A DNA stretch of 64,000 bases from Oscillospiraceae bacterium (GTDB lineage Bacteria; Bacillota; Clostridia; Oscillospirales; Acutalibacteraceae), in the NCBI GenBank assembly GCA_031268095.1, contig JAIRXU010000028.1:19209-83208 (forward strand), given 5' to 3'. The translations under genes and the position numbers were made by a program. Each line of letters opens with the position of its first letter. Within the stretch, counting starts at the first letter, position 1. Under the pieces are notes generated by a model. The model saw nothing but the letters and a program-made list of their open reading frames with translations. It was not told where the DNA came from and searched no databases. Shown piece after piece: positions 1-8,319 of the stretch.

Positions 1-1764
1 CCCGTCTGTTACCTGTACATCCGCCAAAAATCCCGCCCGCAGGTATCCTCCCTCCAGAATATCATGGCTGAGCACCTGTTCCGGCGGAAATTCGTGCGCC
101 TGCGTCACCGCCGCGAAGGCCGCAACGTCGATGAGGCCTTTCCCGGCAAAGATCCCGCAGCCGAACAAATCCTGATACCGTTCCGCTACGCTGCTGTCGT
201 ATGGGCTGATCCCCCCCTCCCCTGCCATGCTGTGGGCAAAGGGCGTCGCCATGGTGCTTTCCACGTCCAGCCCCACCTGGGGCGCCAGAATCCCGTATCC
301 CCGCGTCACTCTGCCCAGCCGTTCGTCAAATACGGGCCGGTTGCACGGGTGCAGCGCCGCGCCCACCATGTCCGGCAGGGTGTCCAGCGGCAACTGCGTG
401 TCTGCGTCCAGCGCCAGCAGGAACTTCACCTCGCGCAGTTTTGCTTTGTCCCCGCAGAGGGCAAGGAATCCTTCCTCTCCCCCGCCCCGGATGCAGCGCA
501 CCAGTTCGGTAATTGCCCCGCGCTTGCGCTCCCAGCCTGTGTAGCTGTCCTGTGTCGGGGAATAGACCCGGGGCCGCACCGCCAGCAGGAATCCGCCTCC
601 GTGCGCCCGGTTGAGAGCCTGGATCTCTCGGCAGGCTGCCGCAATGTCTGCCCCGTCCTGCGCCAGCTGCGGCGTGTCCGCCCCCCGGAGGTCCGCCAGC
701 ACACAAACCGTCACGTTGGGGCCGCCGTTCGAAAAACGCAGCTCCTCCATCCGTTTGCGCAGCGTCGCCGCCTTTGCCGCCTCTGGCAGGAGTGTCGAAA
801 CCGTGATCAGGGTGCGCCCTTCCGGCGGGATTTTCCCCTGCAGCGCGAGTCTCGGCAATGGCAGCGGCACAACTCCGCGCAAGAACATCCCCTCCAGCAG
901 CACCCTGGCCAGTGCCCAGAGCGGCAAATAAAGCAGTACCGCGCAGGTCCATTGCCGCAGCAGCACCGCCGCGAAGATGCCCAACCCCAGCGGCAGCAGC
1001 GTTTCTGCCCAAAGCAGCGCCTTCCCCCGGCCGGGATGGTACGCCTCCGCCAAAAGATGCGTTCCCACGTGCCGTTCCGCCGTTCCTTCCGGCGCGCGTT
1101 TCGCCGCCTCCAACAGTCCCCGCGCCGTCGCCTCCATGCTTTGCCCCCGCCGCCGGGCCAAATTCGCCAGAAGCCGCCGGTAGTTCGCCCGGCTGCTTTC
1201 CTCCATTTTCAAATATGTTCCCGCCGGATCCTGCGCCAGTAGCCGCTCCGCCGGGCTCACTTGTTCCAGAATTTCGCCAAAATCCACATCCGGCAGCGTC
1301 CGGAACGACTGCACCGCGTTGCTCAACAGCCGCACCGCCGCTTCCGCAGGCGCGCCGACGCTCTCCGCCGCAGCCATCAGCAAGCTCCAGCGCAGGATCG
1401 GCGGCGTCCATTCCGCCGCTTCCGCCGACAAATTGGCGTCTTCCATAGCGCGCGTCAGCGCCTCTTGCGCCGGCAATTCCCCTTCCGGGCAAGCTGCCGC
1501 GCAAAATTCCCCCACCCGCCGGACGCTTTCCGCCGCCAAGCCGCCGTGCCGCACCATAGCGGTCAGCTCCTGCTGCACCGTCCGCGCCTCGCGCTCCAAC
1601 ATATAAAAATTGTCACATAGCCATTCGTCGTAGACCGCACTCCCCTGTTTCCCTGTTCGCCCGTCGCAGCGTCTCAGCGCTTCCCGGTAGCATTGCCGCA
1701 ACTGCCGCAATCCCCGCGAAAGTTGCGAATGGCAGTCTTTCGCCGTTTCATACTGCAATTTCAT
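1..1764 (-). CDS. cyclic beta-1,2-glucan synthase (GT84 family), N-terminal part, cut by window edge
   Basis: This gene is not in the ORF track because it runs off the left edge; 588 codons are open from the ATG at 1764. It would make cyclic beta-1,2-glucan from UDP-glucose at the membrane. The first 250 residues are a helical N-terminal region, two membrane helices lie at about residues 253-295, and the glycosyltransferase region then shows GWERKRGAITEL, LALDADTQLP, GIFAGKGLIDV and LSHDILEGGYLRAG, all typical of NdvB/Chv-type GT84 enzymes. The GH94-like phosphorylase half expected downstream would lie outside the window. The 392-aa plus ORF at 64-1242 and the minus ORF at 326-1504 are shadows. 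The family is clear; the glucan product is inferred. Confidence 0.85.
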   Translation of the reverse strand, partial: MKLQYETAKDCHSQLSRGLRQLRQCYREALRRCDGRTGKQGSAVYDEWLCDNFYMLEREARTVQQELTAMVRHGGLAAESVRRVGEFCAAACPEGELPAQEALTRAMEDANLSAEAAEWTPPILRWSLLMAAAESVGAPAEAAVRLLSNAVQSFRTLPDVDFGEILEQVSPAERLLAQDPAGTYLKMEESSRANYRRLLANLARRRGQSMEATARGLLEAAKRAPEGTAERHVGTHLLAEAYHPGRGKALLWAETLLPLGLGIFAAVLLRQWTCAVLLYLPLWALARVLLEGMFLRGVVPLPLPRLALQGKIPPEGRTLITVSTLLPEAAKAATLRKRMEELRFSNGGPNVTVCVLADLRGADTPQLAQDGADIAAACREIQALNRAHGGGFLLAVRPRVYSPTQDSYTGWERKRGAITELVRCIRGGGEEGFLALCGDKAKLREVKFLLALDADTQLPLDTLPDMVGAALHPCNRPVFDERLGRVTRGYGILAPQVGLDVESTMATPFAHSMAGEGGISPYDSSVAERYQDLFGCGIFAGKGLIDVAAFAAVTQAHEFPPEQVLSHDILEGGYLRAGFLADVQVTDG

Positions 1765-2345
1765 AGTTTTATCCTTTCGTCTTCCCTTTCCTATGCTTCC
1801 AGCATTTCCCGAAATTCTCCGGATATGCGTCTGCCGGGCAAGCAATCCCACTTTTCTTGGCATCTGTAATAGTACTATATTAGGTATAGCGTATAAAAGA
1901 TATTTTTCGAGTTTTTCTTACTTTCATATAATCCGCGTTTCATCTCTTTTGTTTTCATATTTTTAATCCGTTTTTTCTGTTTTTTCATATCCCTTTTTCT
2001 CCCGCTGCCTCGCCCTCCAATTTGCGTTTTCCATATTACCGCTTTACCTCGTCGTTCCACAAGTAAAATAATCCCTGTTTTCATATTTTTTTCTCTATCT
2101 TTCTTCTATTTCCCTAAAATTTTAAAATTTTCTTGCCAATCCCCTATTCTTCGCCGATTTCCCCCATTGAAGTTTCGCCTTTTAAATCGCTATTCATTTT
2201 GTGTGCAATTGTAGATGCAAATCTGCTTAAAATCCCGGAAATTGGATCCTTGTTTTTGGGTATTTGTAGATAGCCGATTGGTGTTTATGATGCTGCGCAA
2301 AAAATAGGAGTATCATAGGAACCCTACGATAAAAATCAATGTCAA
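1765..2345. other. AT-rich intergenic stretch, no supported gene
   Basis: This is the most AT-rich stretch of the window, lying between the start of the glucan synthase and the leuA terminator. It presumably holds the glucan synthase promoter, but I could not pick a convincing -35/-10 pair. The only ORF (69 aa, minus, 1875-2084) is Lys-rich and lacks a Shine-Dalgarno sequence. Confidence 0.5.
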
Positions 2346-2380
2346 ATATAAAAACGCCCCTGAATCCGAAAATTCAGGGG
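2346..2380 (-). terminator. rho-independent terminator of the leuA operon
   Basis: Read on the minus strand, CCCCTGAAT and ATTCAGGGG form a 9-bp stem with a short loop, followed by CGTTTTTAT. It lies about 30 bp past the leuA stop. Confidence 0.88.
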
Positions 2381-2411
2381 AGCAATCCATCGGAGGCAGT
2401 CTGGCTCCGTT

Positions 2412-4097
2412 CTACGCTAAGCCTCGGTTAATCGCGCAGAGTACGCCTCTTACGGCGGCGTAGTTGATATTTTGACTTAGCCCAACACCGAACAGGGCTT
2501 TCCCTGTAGGAGAAGAGAGCTGAATATAGGCGACGCCCCGCGCGTCCGCGCCAACGGAAATTGCGTGTTCAGAATAATCCACAAACCGATAGCCAGTGAT
2601 TCCAACCATCTCCAGCGCATGGAAGAAGGCGTCGATAGGGCCATTGCCATCCCCCGTAATTTCCATCGCGGGATCCCCGTTTCTCTGAATTTTCCCCGAA
2701 AAGCGCACAAATCCCTCTTCGTTCGGGTCGCCTTCCTCGGAGAATTTATGGCTAAGCAGCGTATAGAGTCCTTCCCGTTCGGCATATTCCGAACGAAAAA
2801 TCGTCATCACTTCCTCTGGACTGATTTCGCGCCCCACCTTGTCGCAGTAACGCTTTACCGCTGCGCCAAACTCCGGATGCATTGCCTTGGGAATCCGGTA
2901 TCCGAACGCCTGCTCCATCACAAACGCCGCCCCGCCCTTGCCCGACTGGCTGTTAATCCGAACAACAGGCTCATACTGTCGGCCAACGTCAGCAGGATCC
3001 AAGGGCAAATACGGAATCTCCCAATAATCCCCCCCATGTTCCGCCATCCATTCGTGCCCTTTATTGATTGCATCCTGATGGGATCCAGAAAAAGCGGTGA
3101 AGACTAAGTCGCCGGCATAGGGATGTCGTTCGTGCACATGCATTTTTGTGACGCGCTCATAAAATTGCCTGATATTTCCAATATCCGTAAAGTCCAGCTG
3201 AGGATCGACCGCTTGGGTATAAAAATTCATTCCCAGCGTGATAATATCACAATTCCCCGTCCGCTCACCGTTACCGAAAAGCGTTCCCTCCACCCGCTCG
3301 GCTCCGGCCAGTAACCCCAGTTCTGCTGTTGCCGTCGCCGTCCCACGGTCGTTGTGCGGGTGTAGGCTAATGATTGCATGGTTCCGGTTTGGCAAATTGT
3401 CGCAAAAATATTCTATCAGGTCGGCAAACTGGTTTGGCAAACAATTTTCAACGGTGGATGGCAGATTCAGAATCAACTTGTTGTTCTCGTCCGCACCCAA
3501 TTCCTCCATGACTCGCCGGCAAATCCAAACCGCGTTGTCCGGTTCCGTTCCCATATAACTCTCCGGGGAATATTCATAGCGCAAATTTGCTCCCGTTCGT
3601 GCGCGAAATTCCTCCCCGAGCGCCCGGACCAACTTTGCTCCCTCGACAGCGATGTCCACAACGCCCTGCATGTCGGTCCGGAATACAACCTTACGCTGCA
3701 GCGTTGATGTGGAGTTGTAGAAATGCAGGATCACGTTCTTTGCTCCGTCAATCGCCTCGAATGTCTTACGTATCAAGTGTTCTCGTGCCTGAACCAGCAC
3801 CTGAATCGTCACATCATCCGGAATATGGCCGCCGTCGATCAATTCCCGCAAAATGGAATATTCTGTCTCCGAGGCCGAGGGAAATCCCACTTCGATCTCT
3901 TTGATGCCGATATCGCACAATAATTGGAATATCTCCAGCTTCTCGCTGAGGTTCATGGGGTTGATCAAAGCTTGGTTGCCGTCGCGCAAGTCAACACTGC
4001 ACCAAGTAGGTGCCTGCGTCAGCCGGTGGGAAGGCCATCGCCGGTCTTTCTTTTCGATCGGCGCAAAGGGAATGTACTTCTGATGTCCTGGCTTCAT
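2412..4097 (-). CDS. leuA: 2-isopropylmalate synthase
   Basis: Condenses acetyl-CoA with 2-oxoisovalerate, the first committed step of leucine synthesis, in the cytoplasm. The 561-aa product has the length of the long LeuA form: metal-binding SVDLRDGNQAL near residue 35, the HMGL-like barrel with LHPHNDRGTA near residue 240 and GNGERTGNCD after it, and a C-terminal regulatory domain. The track ORF is 617 aa, but its first 56 codons run back over the neighbour's end and an ACAAC-rich leader. The ATG at 4097 (MKPGHQKY, preceded by GGCGGGAG) matches the usual LeuA N-terminus. It is the second gene of a T-box-controlled operon, so leucyl-tRNA charging probably sets its expression. Confidence 0.95.
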   Translation of the reverse strand: MKPGHQKYIPFAPIEKKDRRWPSHRLTQAPTWCSVDLRDGNQALINPMNLSEKLEIFQLLCDIGIKEIEVGFPSASETEYSILRELIDGGHIPDDVTIQVLVQAREHLIRKTFEAIDGAKNVILHFYNSTSTLQRKVVFRTDMQGVVDIAVEGAKLVRALGEEFRARTGANLRYEYSPESYMGTEPDNAVWICRRVMEELGADENNKLILNLPSTVENCLPNQFADLIEYFCDNLPNRNHAIISLHPHNDRGTATATAELGLLAGAERVEGTLFGNGERTGNCDIITLGMNFYTQAVDPQLDFTDIGNIRQFYERVTKMHVHERHPYAGDLVFTAFSGSHQDAINKGHEWMAEHGGDYWEIPYLPLDPADVGRQYEPVVRINSQSGKGGAAFVMEQAFGYRIPKAMHPEFGAAVKRYCDKVGREISPEEVMTIFRSEYAEREGLYTLLSHKFSEEGDPNEEGFVRFSGKIQRNGDPAMEITGDGNGPIDAFFHALEMVGITGYRFVDYSEHAISVGADARGVAYIQLSSPTGKALFGVGLSQNINYAAVRGVLCAINRGLA

Positions 4098-4204
4098 GTT
4101 GTTTTTCTCCCGCCTCTGTTGTCTTTTTGTTGTTTTCTTCTGACCGCGTTGTCCTTTTCCGAAGTTCGGCCGTCCTTCGTTGTCTTTTCTCGGCGAAATG
4201 TTGT
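4098..4204 (-). repeat. six phased ACAAC pentamers in the leuA leader
   Basis: Between the upstream stop codon and the leuA ATG the minus strand carries ACAAC six times (plus-strand GTTGT starting at 4098, 4118, 4129, 4148, 4179 and 4200). Offsets of 0, 20, 31, 50, 81 and 102 fall close to whole turns of B-DNA. The gap is long for adjacent operon genes. The function is unknown; see findings. Confidence 0.6.
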
Positions 4205-5317
4205 TTATTTCGACTGGCCCTCCGGAAAAATCGCTGCCTCTCTCAAGGAATTCGCGATCATGCAATCCGGCCGAACGTGTTTCTCATAATACGTATGGTT
4301 CGCCGTTTCCATGGCGTGAATGCGCGAAACGTCGCTCAGCAACCGCGCCGCTTCCGTCACGCAATCCTCCGGCGTACTAAAAGGAATGTAATTTTGCGCC
4401 GGCAGAAATTCGCCCGGCAACTCGTAAAACAACGGCTCACTCAGGATGGCTTTTGAGGCTGCCACCGCCTCGCCCAACTTCCAGCCCAAAGAGTGGTGCA
4501 GCCCTTCCGTTGCGATGCAGACAAATCCTTCCCGCATGCGGCGCATGTGTGCCGCCTTGCTGGCGGTTTCGGTCGGCAAAATCAGATCCCGCGCCAGCCG
4601 TTCCGCCAAAGGGGAGGCCTCCAGCCCACCAAAAAATTGGTCTCCTAGCCCTTCCTGTAGCGCGCGGAGGACTGCAATCCGGTTTCGGTTGCAGCCTTCC
4701 AGACTCTCCGTCCAACGTTCTGCCTCCGCTTTTGCCTGTGCCGCTGAAAAATACGGATACGCTTCTTGAATTTGCGCCGCACTGATTCCGGATGCGTCCC
4801 ATAGCCGACACACAAAAAGCGCCCTATACGCTTCAAAATGTTCATAAAATGCAAAGCATTCCGGATAATATGCCGTATAATAATGCAGGAGCCGCCGTTT
4901 TATTGTAGCAGGAACACTCTCTTTTGCCGGCTTATCGAAGGGATTTCTCGGGCATGAAATATGATAATTCAGCCCCAGAGGTCGAATTTTTGTGGCATTT
5001 TTCATTCCATTGTGGTAGTCCGTTCGGCAGCTGCGCTTAAAGTATGCGTCCAAACGGTCCAGCTGTGCATCCCAGACGTCAAACCGGTGGATACTCTGGT
5101 AGCCGTCCGCCGTATCGTAGGCCAGCCGTTTGCCCTCGATTTCCGCTTCTACGACCGACCGGTGTTCGTACTGTCCTGCTGCTTTCAAGTCCGTTTCCCG
5201 ATAGTCGGCGATCCGCAGCATCCCTCGCCGCTCCAGCATGCGAAATCCCGCGAGCACCTGGGAACTGTGTGTTTCCCGGTCCGCCAGTGTCAGGCGGCAA
5301 CGGATTTGCTTTCCCAT
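4205..5317 (-). CDS. glycosyltransferase-like protein (GT-B type, capsule-cluster family)
   Basis: A 370-aa cytosolic protein with no signal peptide. The middle has YFKRSC and PLGLNYHIS, and the C-terminal third reads GWKLGEAVAASKAIL...ELPGEF, the pattern of sugar-nucleotide-dependent glycosyltransferases found in exopolysaccharide clusters; donor and acceptor cannot be read from it. The start at 5317 (MGKQIRC) is chosen because AAAGGGG lies 8 nt upstream; the ORF-track start 14 codons earlier falls inside the T-box terminator. It is the first gene behind the T-box and 107 bp ahead of leuA, an odd partner for leucine synthesis. It could be a distant homologue with another role. Confidence 0.6.
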   Translation of the reverse strand: MGKQIRCRLTLADRETHSSQVLAGFRMLERRGMLRIADYRETDLKAAGQYEHRSVVEAEIEGKRLAYDTADGYQSIHRFDVWDAQLDRLDAYFKRSCRTDYHNGMKNATKIRPLGLNYHISCPRNPFDKPAKESVPATIKRRLLHYYTAYYPECFAFYEHFEAYRALFVCRLWDASGISAAQIQEAYPYFSAAQAKAEAERWTESLEGCNRNRIAVLRALQEGLGDQFFGGLEASPLAERLARDLILPTETASKAAHMRRMREGFVCIATEGLHHSLGWKLGEAVAASKAILSEPLFYELPGEFLPAQNYIPFSTPEDCVTEAARLLSDVSRIHAMETANHTYYEKHVRPDCMIANSLREAAIFPEGQSK

Positions 5318-5334
5318 GATTTCATCCCCTTTCC

Positions 5335-5668
5335 AAAAAAACACGCCCCCAAACCGCACACTCGTGCGATTTAGGGGCGAAGATTCCTACAGATCCTCCG
5401 CGGTACCACCCTAATGCGACGCAACATACCGATTTCGGCATGCCATGCCCTCAGCGAGCCTCCAACAAGGCCCCGACCGTTAACGCAGTCCACACGTCCG
5501 ACCTTACGAAGCGACCGTCTGGCGTTCGCTTGTTCCGACCGGCAGCTCCGGAATGAGCTATCCACACAAAAATGACCATCGGCTCGCAGCGGCCGCCGAC
5601 TCTCTGGAGGCGGCAGCGCCGCCAAGATCCCCTCTGTGTCTTATTTCCATCACAGCCTTTTGTTATTG
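5335..5668 (-). ncRNA. T-box riboswitch leader (probably leucine-responsive)
   Basis: On the minus strand the 14-nt T-box AGGGTGGTACCGCG occurs intact (plus 5399-5412), followed by a strong terminator hairpin whose arms contain CGCCCCTAAATCGCAC and GTGCGGTTTGGGGGCG, with a T-run (5335-5379). Upstream is a Stem I candidate with the AGAGAG bulge and a TCGGC/GCCGA distal stem. Uncharged tRNA would pair UGGU with its ACCA end and favour antitermination. The specifier codon was not proven; a CTC sits near the 3' side of the Stem I region, and leuA downstream makes leucine the best guess. Confidence 0.93.
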
Positions 5669-5673
5669 ATACC

Positions 5674-5702
5674 ATTATATGCGCTTTTCCCGCGCTTGTC
5701 AA
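5674..5702 (-). promoter_or_regulatory. consensus sigma-A promoter of the T-box/leuA operon
   Basis: TTGACA (5697-5702), a 17-bp spacer and TATAAT (5674-5679) on the minus strand, a perfect consensus just before the T-box leader. It lies back-to-back with the rpsF promoter. Confidence 0.93.
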
Positions 5703-5723
5703 GCCCTTGACTGAAAATTTTTC

Positions 5724-5752
5724 TTGACAATCCCTCCCTGGTCTGGTATACT
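5724..5752 (+). promoter_or_regulatory. sigma-A promoter of rpsF-ssb-rpsR
   Basis: TTGACA (5724-5729), 17 bp, TATACT (5747-5752) with TGG before the -10. The untranslated leader contains two short hairpins, including CCGCAG/CTGCGG at 5786-5801, which might be an S6:S18 autoregulatory site; that last point is a guess. Confidence 0.92.
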
Positions 5753-5829
5753 TACTTTTGCTGCGCCGTTGCGCGGCTATTCTTGCCGCAGACCACTGCG
5801 GCCATAGTCCAAAAGGAGGTGCGATCCCA

Positions 5830-6114
5830 ATGGCAGTCAACAACTACGAGGCAATGATGGTGTTTTCGATGAAGAACGGCGACGAAACTGTTGCGTCGCT
5901 CAAGGAGCGCTTTCAGGCGCTGATCGAGCAGAGCGCGACCCTCGAAGGCGTCAACGAATGGGGGCGGCGCTTGCTGCGCTATCCCATCCAAAAAGAAACG
6001 GAAGGCTACTACGTGCTTTACCTGTTCGCGGCCGATCCGGCGTTCCCGGCTGAATTCAACCGCGTAGCCGGCATCACGGACGGTGTGCTGCGCTCGCTCG
6101 TCACGTCGCGCTAG
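5830..6114 (+). CDS. rpsF: 30S ribosomal protein S6
   Basis: A 94-aa protein of normal S6 length. It begins NNYEAMMVF, carries GRRLLRYPIQKETEGYYVL in the middle and ends with the S6 beta-strand FNRVAGITDGVLRSL. It binds 16S rRNA as a pair with S18 in the platform of the small subunit. The start at 5830 follows AAAGGAGGT by 9 nt; the track's upstream start at 5758 falls just past the promoter -10. It is the first gene of the conserved rpsF-ssb-rpsR operon. Confidence 0.97.
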   Translation: MAVNNYEAMMVFSMKNGDETVASLKERFQALIEQSATLEGVNEWGRRLLRYPIQKETEGYYVLYLFAADPAFPAEFNRVAGITDGVLRSLVTSR

Positions 6115-6129
6115 GAAGGAAGGTTCCCC

Positions 6130-6621
6130 ATGCTTAACTGCGCTATTCTCATGGGCCGGCTGACCTTCGATCCGGAACTGAAAAGCACCGGCAGCGGCAT
6201 TGCGGTCTGTTCCTTTACTGTGGCGGTGGACCGTCGCAGCAAGCAGGAGGAGCGGCAGACGGATTTTATCCGCTGCGTTGCCTGGCGGCAAACGGCGGAG
6301 TTTATCTCCCGTTATTTCCATAAAGGCTCCATGATCGCCGTGCAGGGCTCGATTCAAGTTCGCAACTATGAGGACAAAAACGGACAGAAACAGACGATGA
6401 CCGAAGTGATCGTGGACAACGCCAGTTTCTGCGGCGGCAAAAACGAGTCCGGCGGCGGGTACCGGGACGACGTTCCCCCGCCTCCTCCGCCCCCCAGCTA
6501 CCCCGGCGGCGGCAATGCCCTCGGCGGCGCCTCGGGCGCTTCGCAGCCCGCCCCATCCTTCGCCACCGGCGGCGCGGCCGACTTCGAGGAACTGCAGGGC
6601 GAAGACGACTTGCCCTTCTGA
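6130..6621 (+). CDS. ssb: single-stranded DNA-binding protein
   Basis: A 163-aa SSB. The OB fold covers about residues 1-105 (MLNCAILMGRLTFDPEL, RRSKQEERQTDFIRCVAW), followed by a flexible Gly/Pro linker with a run of seven prolines and the acidic tip EDDLPF that recruits partner proteins. It coats single-stranded DNA in replication and repair as a tetramer. It starts 15 bp after rpsF behind AGGAAGG. The very proline-rich linker is longer than in minimal SSBs but otherwise normal. Confidence 0.97.
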   Translation: MLNCAILMGRLTFDPELKSTGSGIAVCSFTVAVDRRSKQEERQTDFIRCVAWRQTAEFISRYFHKGSMIAVQGSIQVRNYEDKNGQKQTMTEVIVDNASFCGGKNESGGGYRDDVPPPPPPPSYPGGGNALGGASGASQPAPSFATGGAADFEELQGEDDLPF

Positions 6622-6690
6622 ATTCCCGCTCCAGGAAAAAACGGCAGCCAGCAGCCCCACTGAATTTTGATTTGATTGGAGGATATATTT

Positions 6691-6963
6691 ATGGCTTACG
6701 AAGCTCGTTCGGAGCGTTCTTCCGGGGACCGGCCGGAGCGCCGCCCCATGCGCAAAGGCCGCCGCAAGGTTTGTTCCTTTTGCGTGGATCACGTAGAAAA
6801 AATCGACTATAAGGACACCGTCCGCCTGCAAAAATTCCTGTCAGAACGCTCAAAGATCTTGCCCCGCCGCGTGACAGGCACTTGCGCCGCCCATCAGCGG
6901 GCCCTGACCGTCGCCATCAAGCGCGCCCGGCACCTGGCCCTGCTGCCTTATACCAGCGACTGA
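6691..6963 (+). CDS. rpsR: 30S ribosomal protein S18
   Basis: A 90-aa protein with a basic N-terminal extension ([15 protein letters not shown]), the S18 core [26 protein letters not shown] and the terminal helix [20 protein letters not shown]. It pairs with S6 on 16S rRNA. The start at 6691 follows TTGGAGGAT; the track start at 6676 overlaps that ribosome site. It retains CxxC-like cysteines at its N-terminus, as zinc-binding S18 forms do. It is the last gene of the operon, followed by a terminator. Confidence 0.97.
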   Translation: MAYEARSERSSGDRPERRPMRKGRRKVCSFCVDHVEKIDYKDTVRLQKFLSERSKILPRRVTGTCAAHQRALTVAIKRARHLALLPYTSD

Positions 6964-6980
6964 TGCATGCCAGCCATCAT

Positions 6981-7010
6981 CCTCCGGACAGCCGTCCGGG
7001 GGATTTTTTT
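6981..7010 (+). terminator. terminator of the rpsF-ssb-rpsR operon
   Basis: CCTCCGGAC and GTCCGGGGG form a 9-bp stem with loop AGCC, followed by ATTTTTTT, directly after rpsR. Confidence 0.92.
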
Positions 7011-7035
7011 GACAGAACCGTCAGCGGCGCGGGAC

Positions 7036-8046
7036 TCACGAAGGCTCTCCTTTCGTTTCCCGGGGGATCCGAAGGTTCCGAAGGGCCAGCAGATCCGGGA
7101 GCTGGGCCAGCAAGACCGCGGCGAAGACCGCCGCCGCGCCGAGGAACTCCCGCCGGGTCATGGCCTGCCGCAGGAACAGCCAGCCTCCCAGCGCCCCGAA
7201 AACGGATTCGAGGCTCATCACCAGCGCGGCAATGGCGGGCTGGGTTTTGCTCTGGCCGATGATCTGCATGGTGTAGCCCAAGCCGCTGCTGAGGATTCCC
7301 GCATATAAAATATAGGGCAGGGCGGGGCGGAGCATGTCCCACGTCAGGCCCGGCTCCCGCAGCAGCGCGCCCGCGCCGGAAATCAGCGCCGCAACAAGCA
7401 TTTGGCAGGCGGAAAGCTGGATGGGATCCACCCGGACCGAAAAGTGGTCCACGCTGAGGATGTGGAACGAATACACAAAGGCGCAGCCGAGCGTTAACAT
7501 GTCGCCGGGATTCACGGAGAAATCGCCGCGCACACACAGCAGGTAAAACCCCGCAACGGAGATCAGGATGCAGGGCAGCAGGATGAGATGCGGCCGCTTG
7601 CCGAGGAACATGGAAAACAGCGGCACAAAGAGGATATAGAGCGCGGTGATGAAGCTGGACTTCCCCACGGTGGTGTAAAGCAGCCCCATCTGCTGGAGGA
7701 TAGAGGCAATGCTCATGCAGCAGCCGCACACCAAGCTGCCGGCCAGCAGTCTGCGCCTTCCTTGCCGCCGCTCCAGCGGAGACAGGGCCGCGGCAGCGGA
7801 AGGGAAAGCAGCGCGGCGCGCGCCTGCCCGGCGTTTCCCCCGCTGGGCCAGCAGCAGCGGCAGCAGCGCCGCAACCCCCACGAGCGAGCGCAGAGAATAA
7901 AACCACAGCGGCCCCATGTGCTTCATGGCGGCGGACTGGGCCGCGAAGGTGAAGCCCCAGACAATGGCGGTCGCCAGCAGGATCAGGTTGCCCAGAGCGG
8001 AACTGCGGGGCTGGGACGGCAGGGAAGCGGCGGGACGTTCGGACAT
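7036..8046 (-). CDS. EamA/DMT-superfamily transporter
   Basis: A 336-aa membrane protein with about ten hydrophobic segments in two EamA repeats. The first repeat contains AIVWGFTFAAQSAAMKHMGP and the second repeats the layout after residue 170 (MLTLGCAFVYSFHILSVDHF, LVMSLESVFGALGGWLFLRQ). The family exports metabolites such as amino acids, but the substrate cannot be read here. A basic cytosolic loop (GKRRAGARRAAF) sits after the third helix. The start is set by GGAGG 11 nt upstream, behind a consensus promoter. It is a single-gene unit convergent with the rpsR operon. Confidence 0.88.
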   Translation of the reverse strand: MSERPAASLPSQPRSSALGNLILLATAIVWGFTFAAQSAAMKHMGPLWFYSLRSLVGVAALLPLLLAQRGKRRAGARRAAFPSAAAALSPLERRQGRRRLLAGSLVCGCCMSIASILQQMGLLYTTVGKSSFITALYILFVPLFSMFLGKRPHLILLPCILISVAGFYLLCVRGDFSVNPGDMLTLGCAFVYSFHILSVDHFSVRVDPIQLSACQMLVAALISGAGALLREPGLTWDMLRPALPYILYAGILSSGLGYTMQIIGQSKTQPAIAALVMSLESVFGALGGWLFLRQAMTRREFLGAAAVFAAVLLAQLPDLLALRNLRIPRETKGEPS

Positions 8047-8094
8047 GAAACAGCGAGCCTCCAGTCATAAAATAGTAAACCGCAACAGGGTTCT

Positions 8095-8123
8095 ATTATA
8101 GCGGATTCCGGCGAAGGATGCAA
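8095..8123 (-). promoter_or_regulatory. sigma-A promoter of the EamA transporter gene
   Basis: On the minus strand TTGCAT (8118-8123), 17 bp, TATAAT (8095-8100), about 50 bp upstream of the ATG. Confidence 0.85.
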
Positions 8124-8190
8124 GGGGGAAATGGGGAAACAGGAAGACCCCGCGACATTATTTGCATCCTCCGGAAGGCCACCGAACGCA

Positions 8191-8235
8191 GAAAAAAACA
8201 GTCCCGGACGAACCGGAACCGTTTTTTCTGGGACT
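8191..8235 (-). terminator. terminator of the CarD-type gene
   Basis: On the minus strand AGTCCC...GGGACT closes a hairpin with an inner CGG/CCG-rich part, followed by GTTTTTTTC. It lies 85 bp past the carD-like stop. Confidence 0.75.
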
Positions 8236-8319
8236 ATTCGCTCTCCTGCCGCCAGCGCCGGCGCGCTTGTTTTTTGGGAGCCAGGCCCAGCGCCGGGAGC
8301 CGCTTCAGAAGGGCTTGGA

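Noticed and set aside
64-1504. 392-aa ORFs on both strands over the glucan synthase
   Set aside because: The real frame is the edge-truncated minus frame starting at 1764; these two are shadows in other frames.
1875-2084. 69-aa Lys-rich minus ORF in the AT-rich gap
   Set aside because: No Shine-Dalgarno, low-complexity Lys/Arg composition, and several ATGAAA repeats consistent with AT-rich non-coding DNA.
5565-5600. CTC as proven leucine specifier in the T-box
   Set aside because: The CTC lies next to AGCTC/GAGCT, which may itself be a stem, so the specifier loop could not be fixed by eye.
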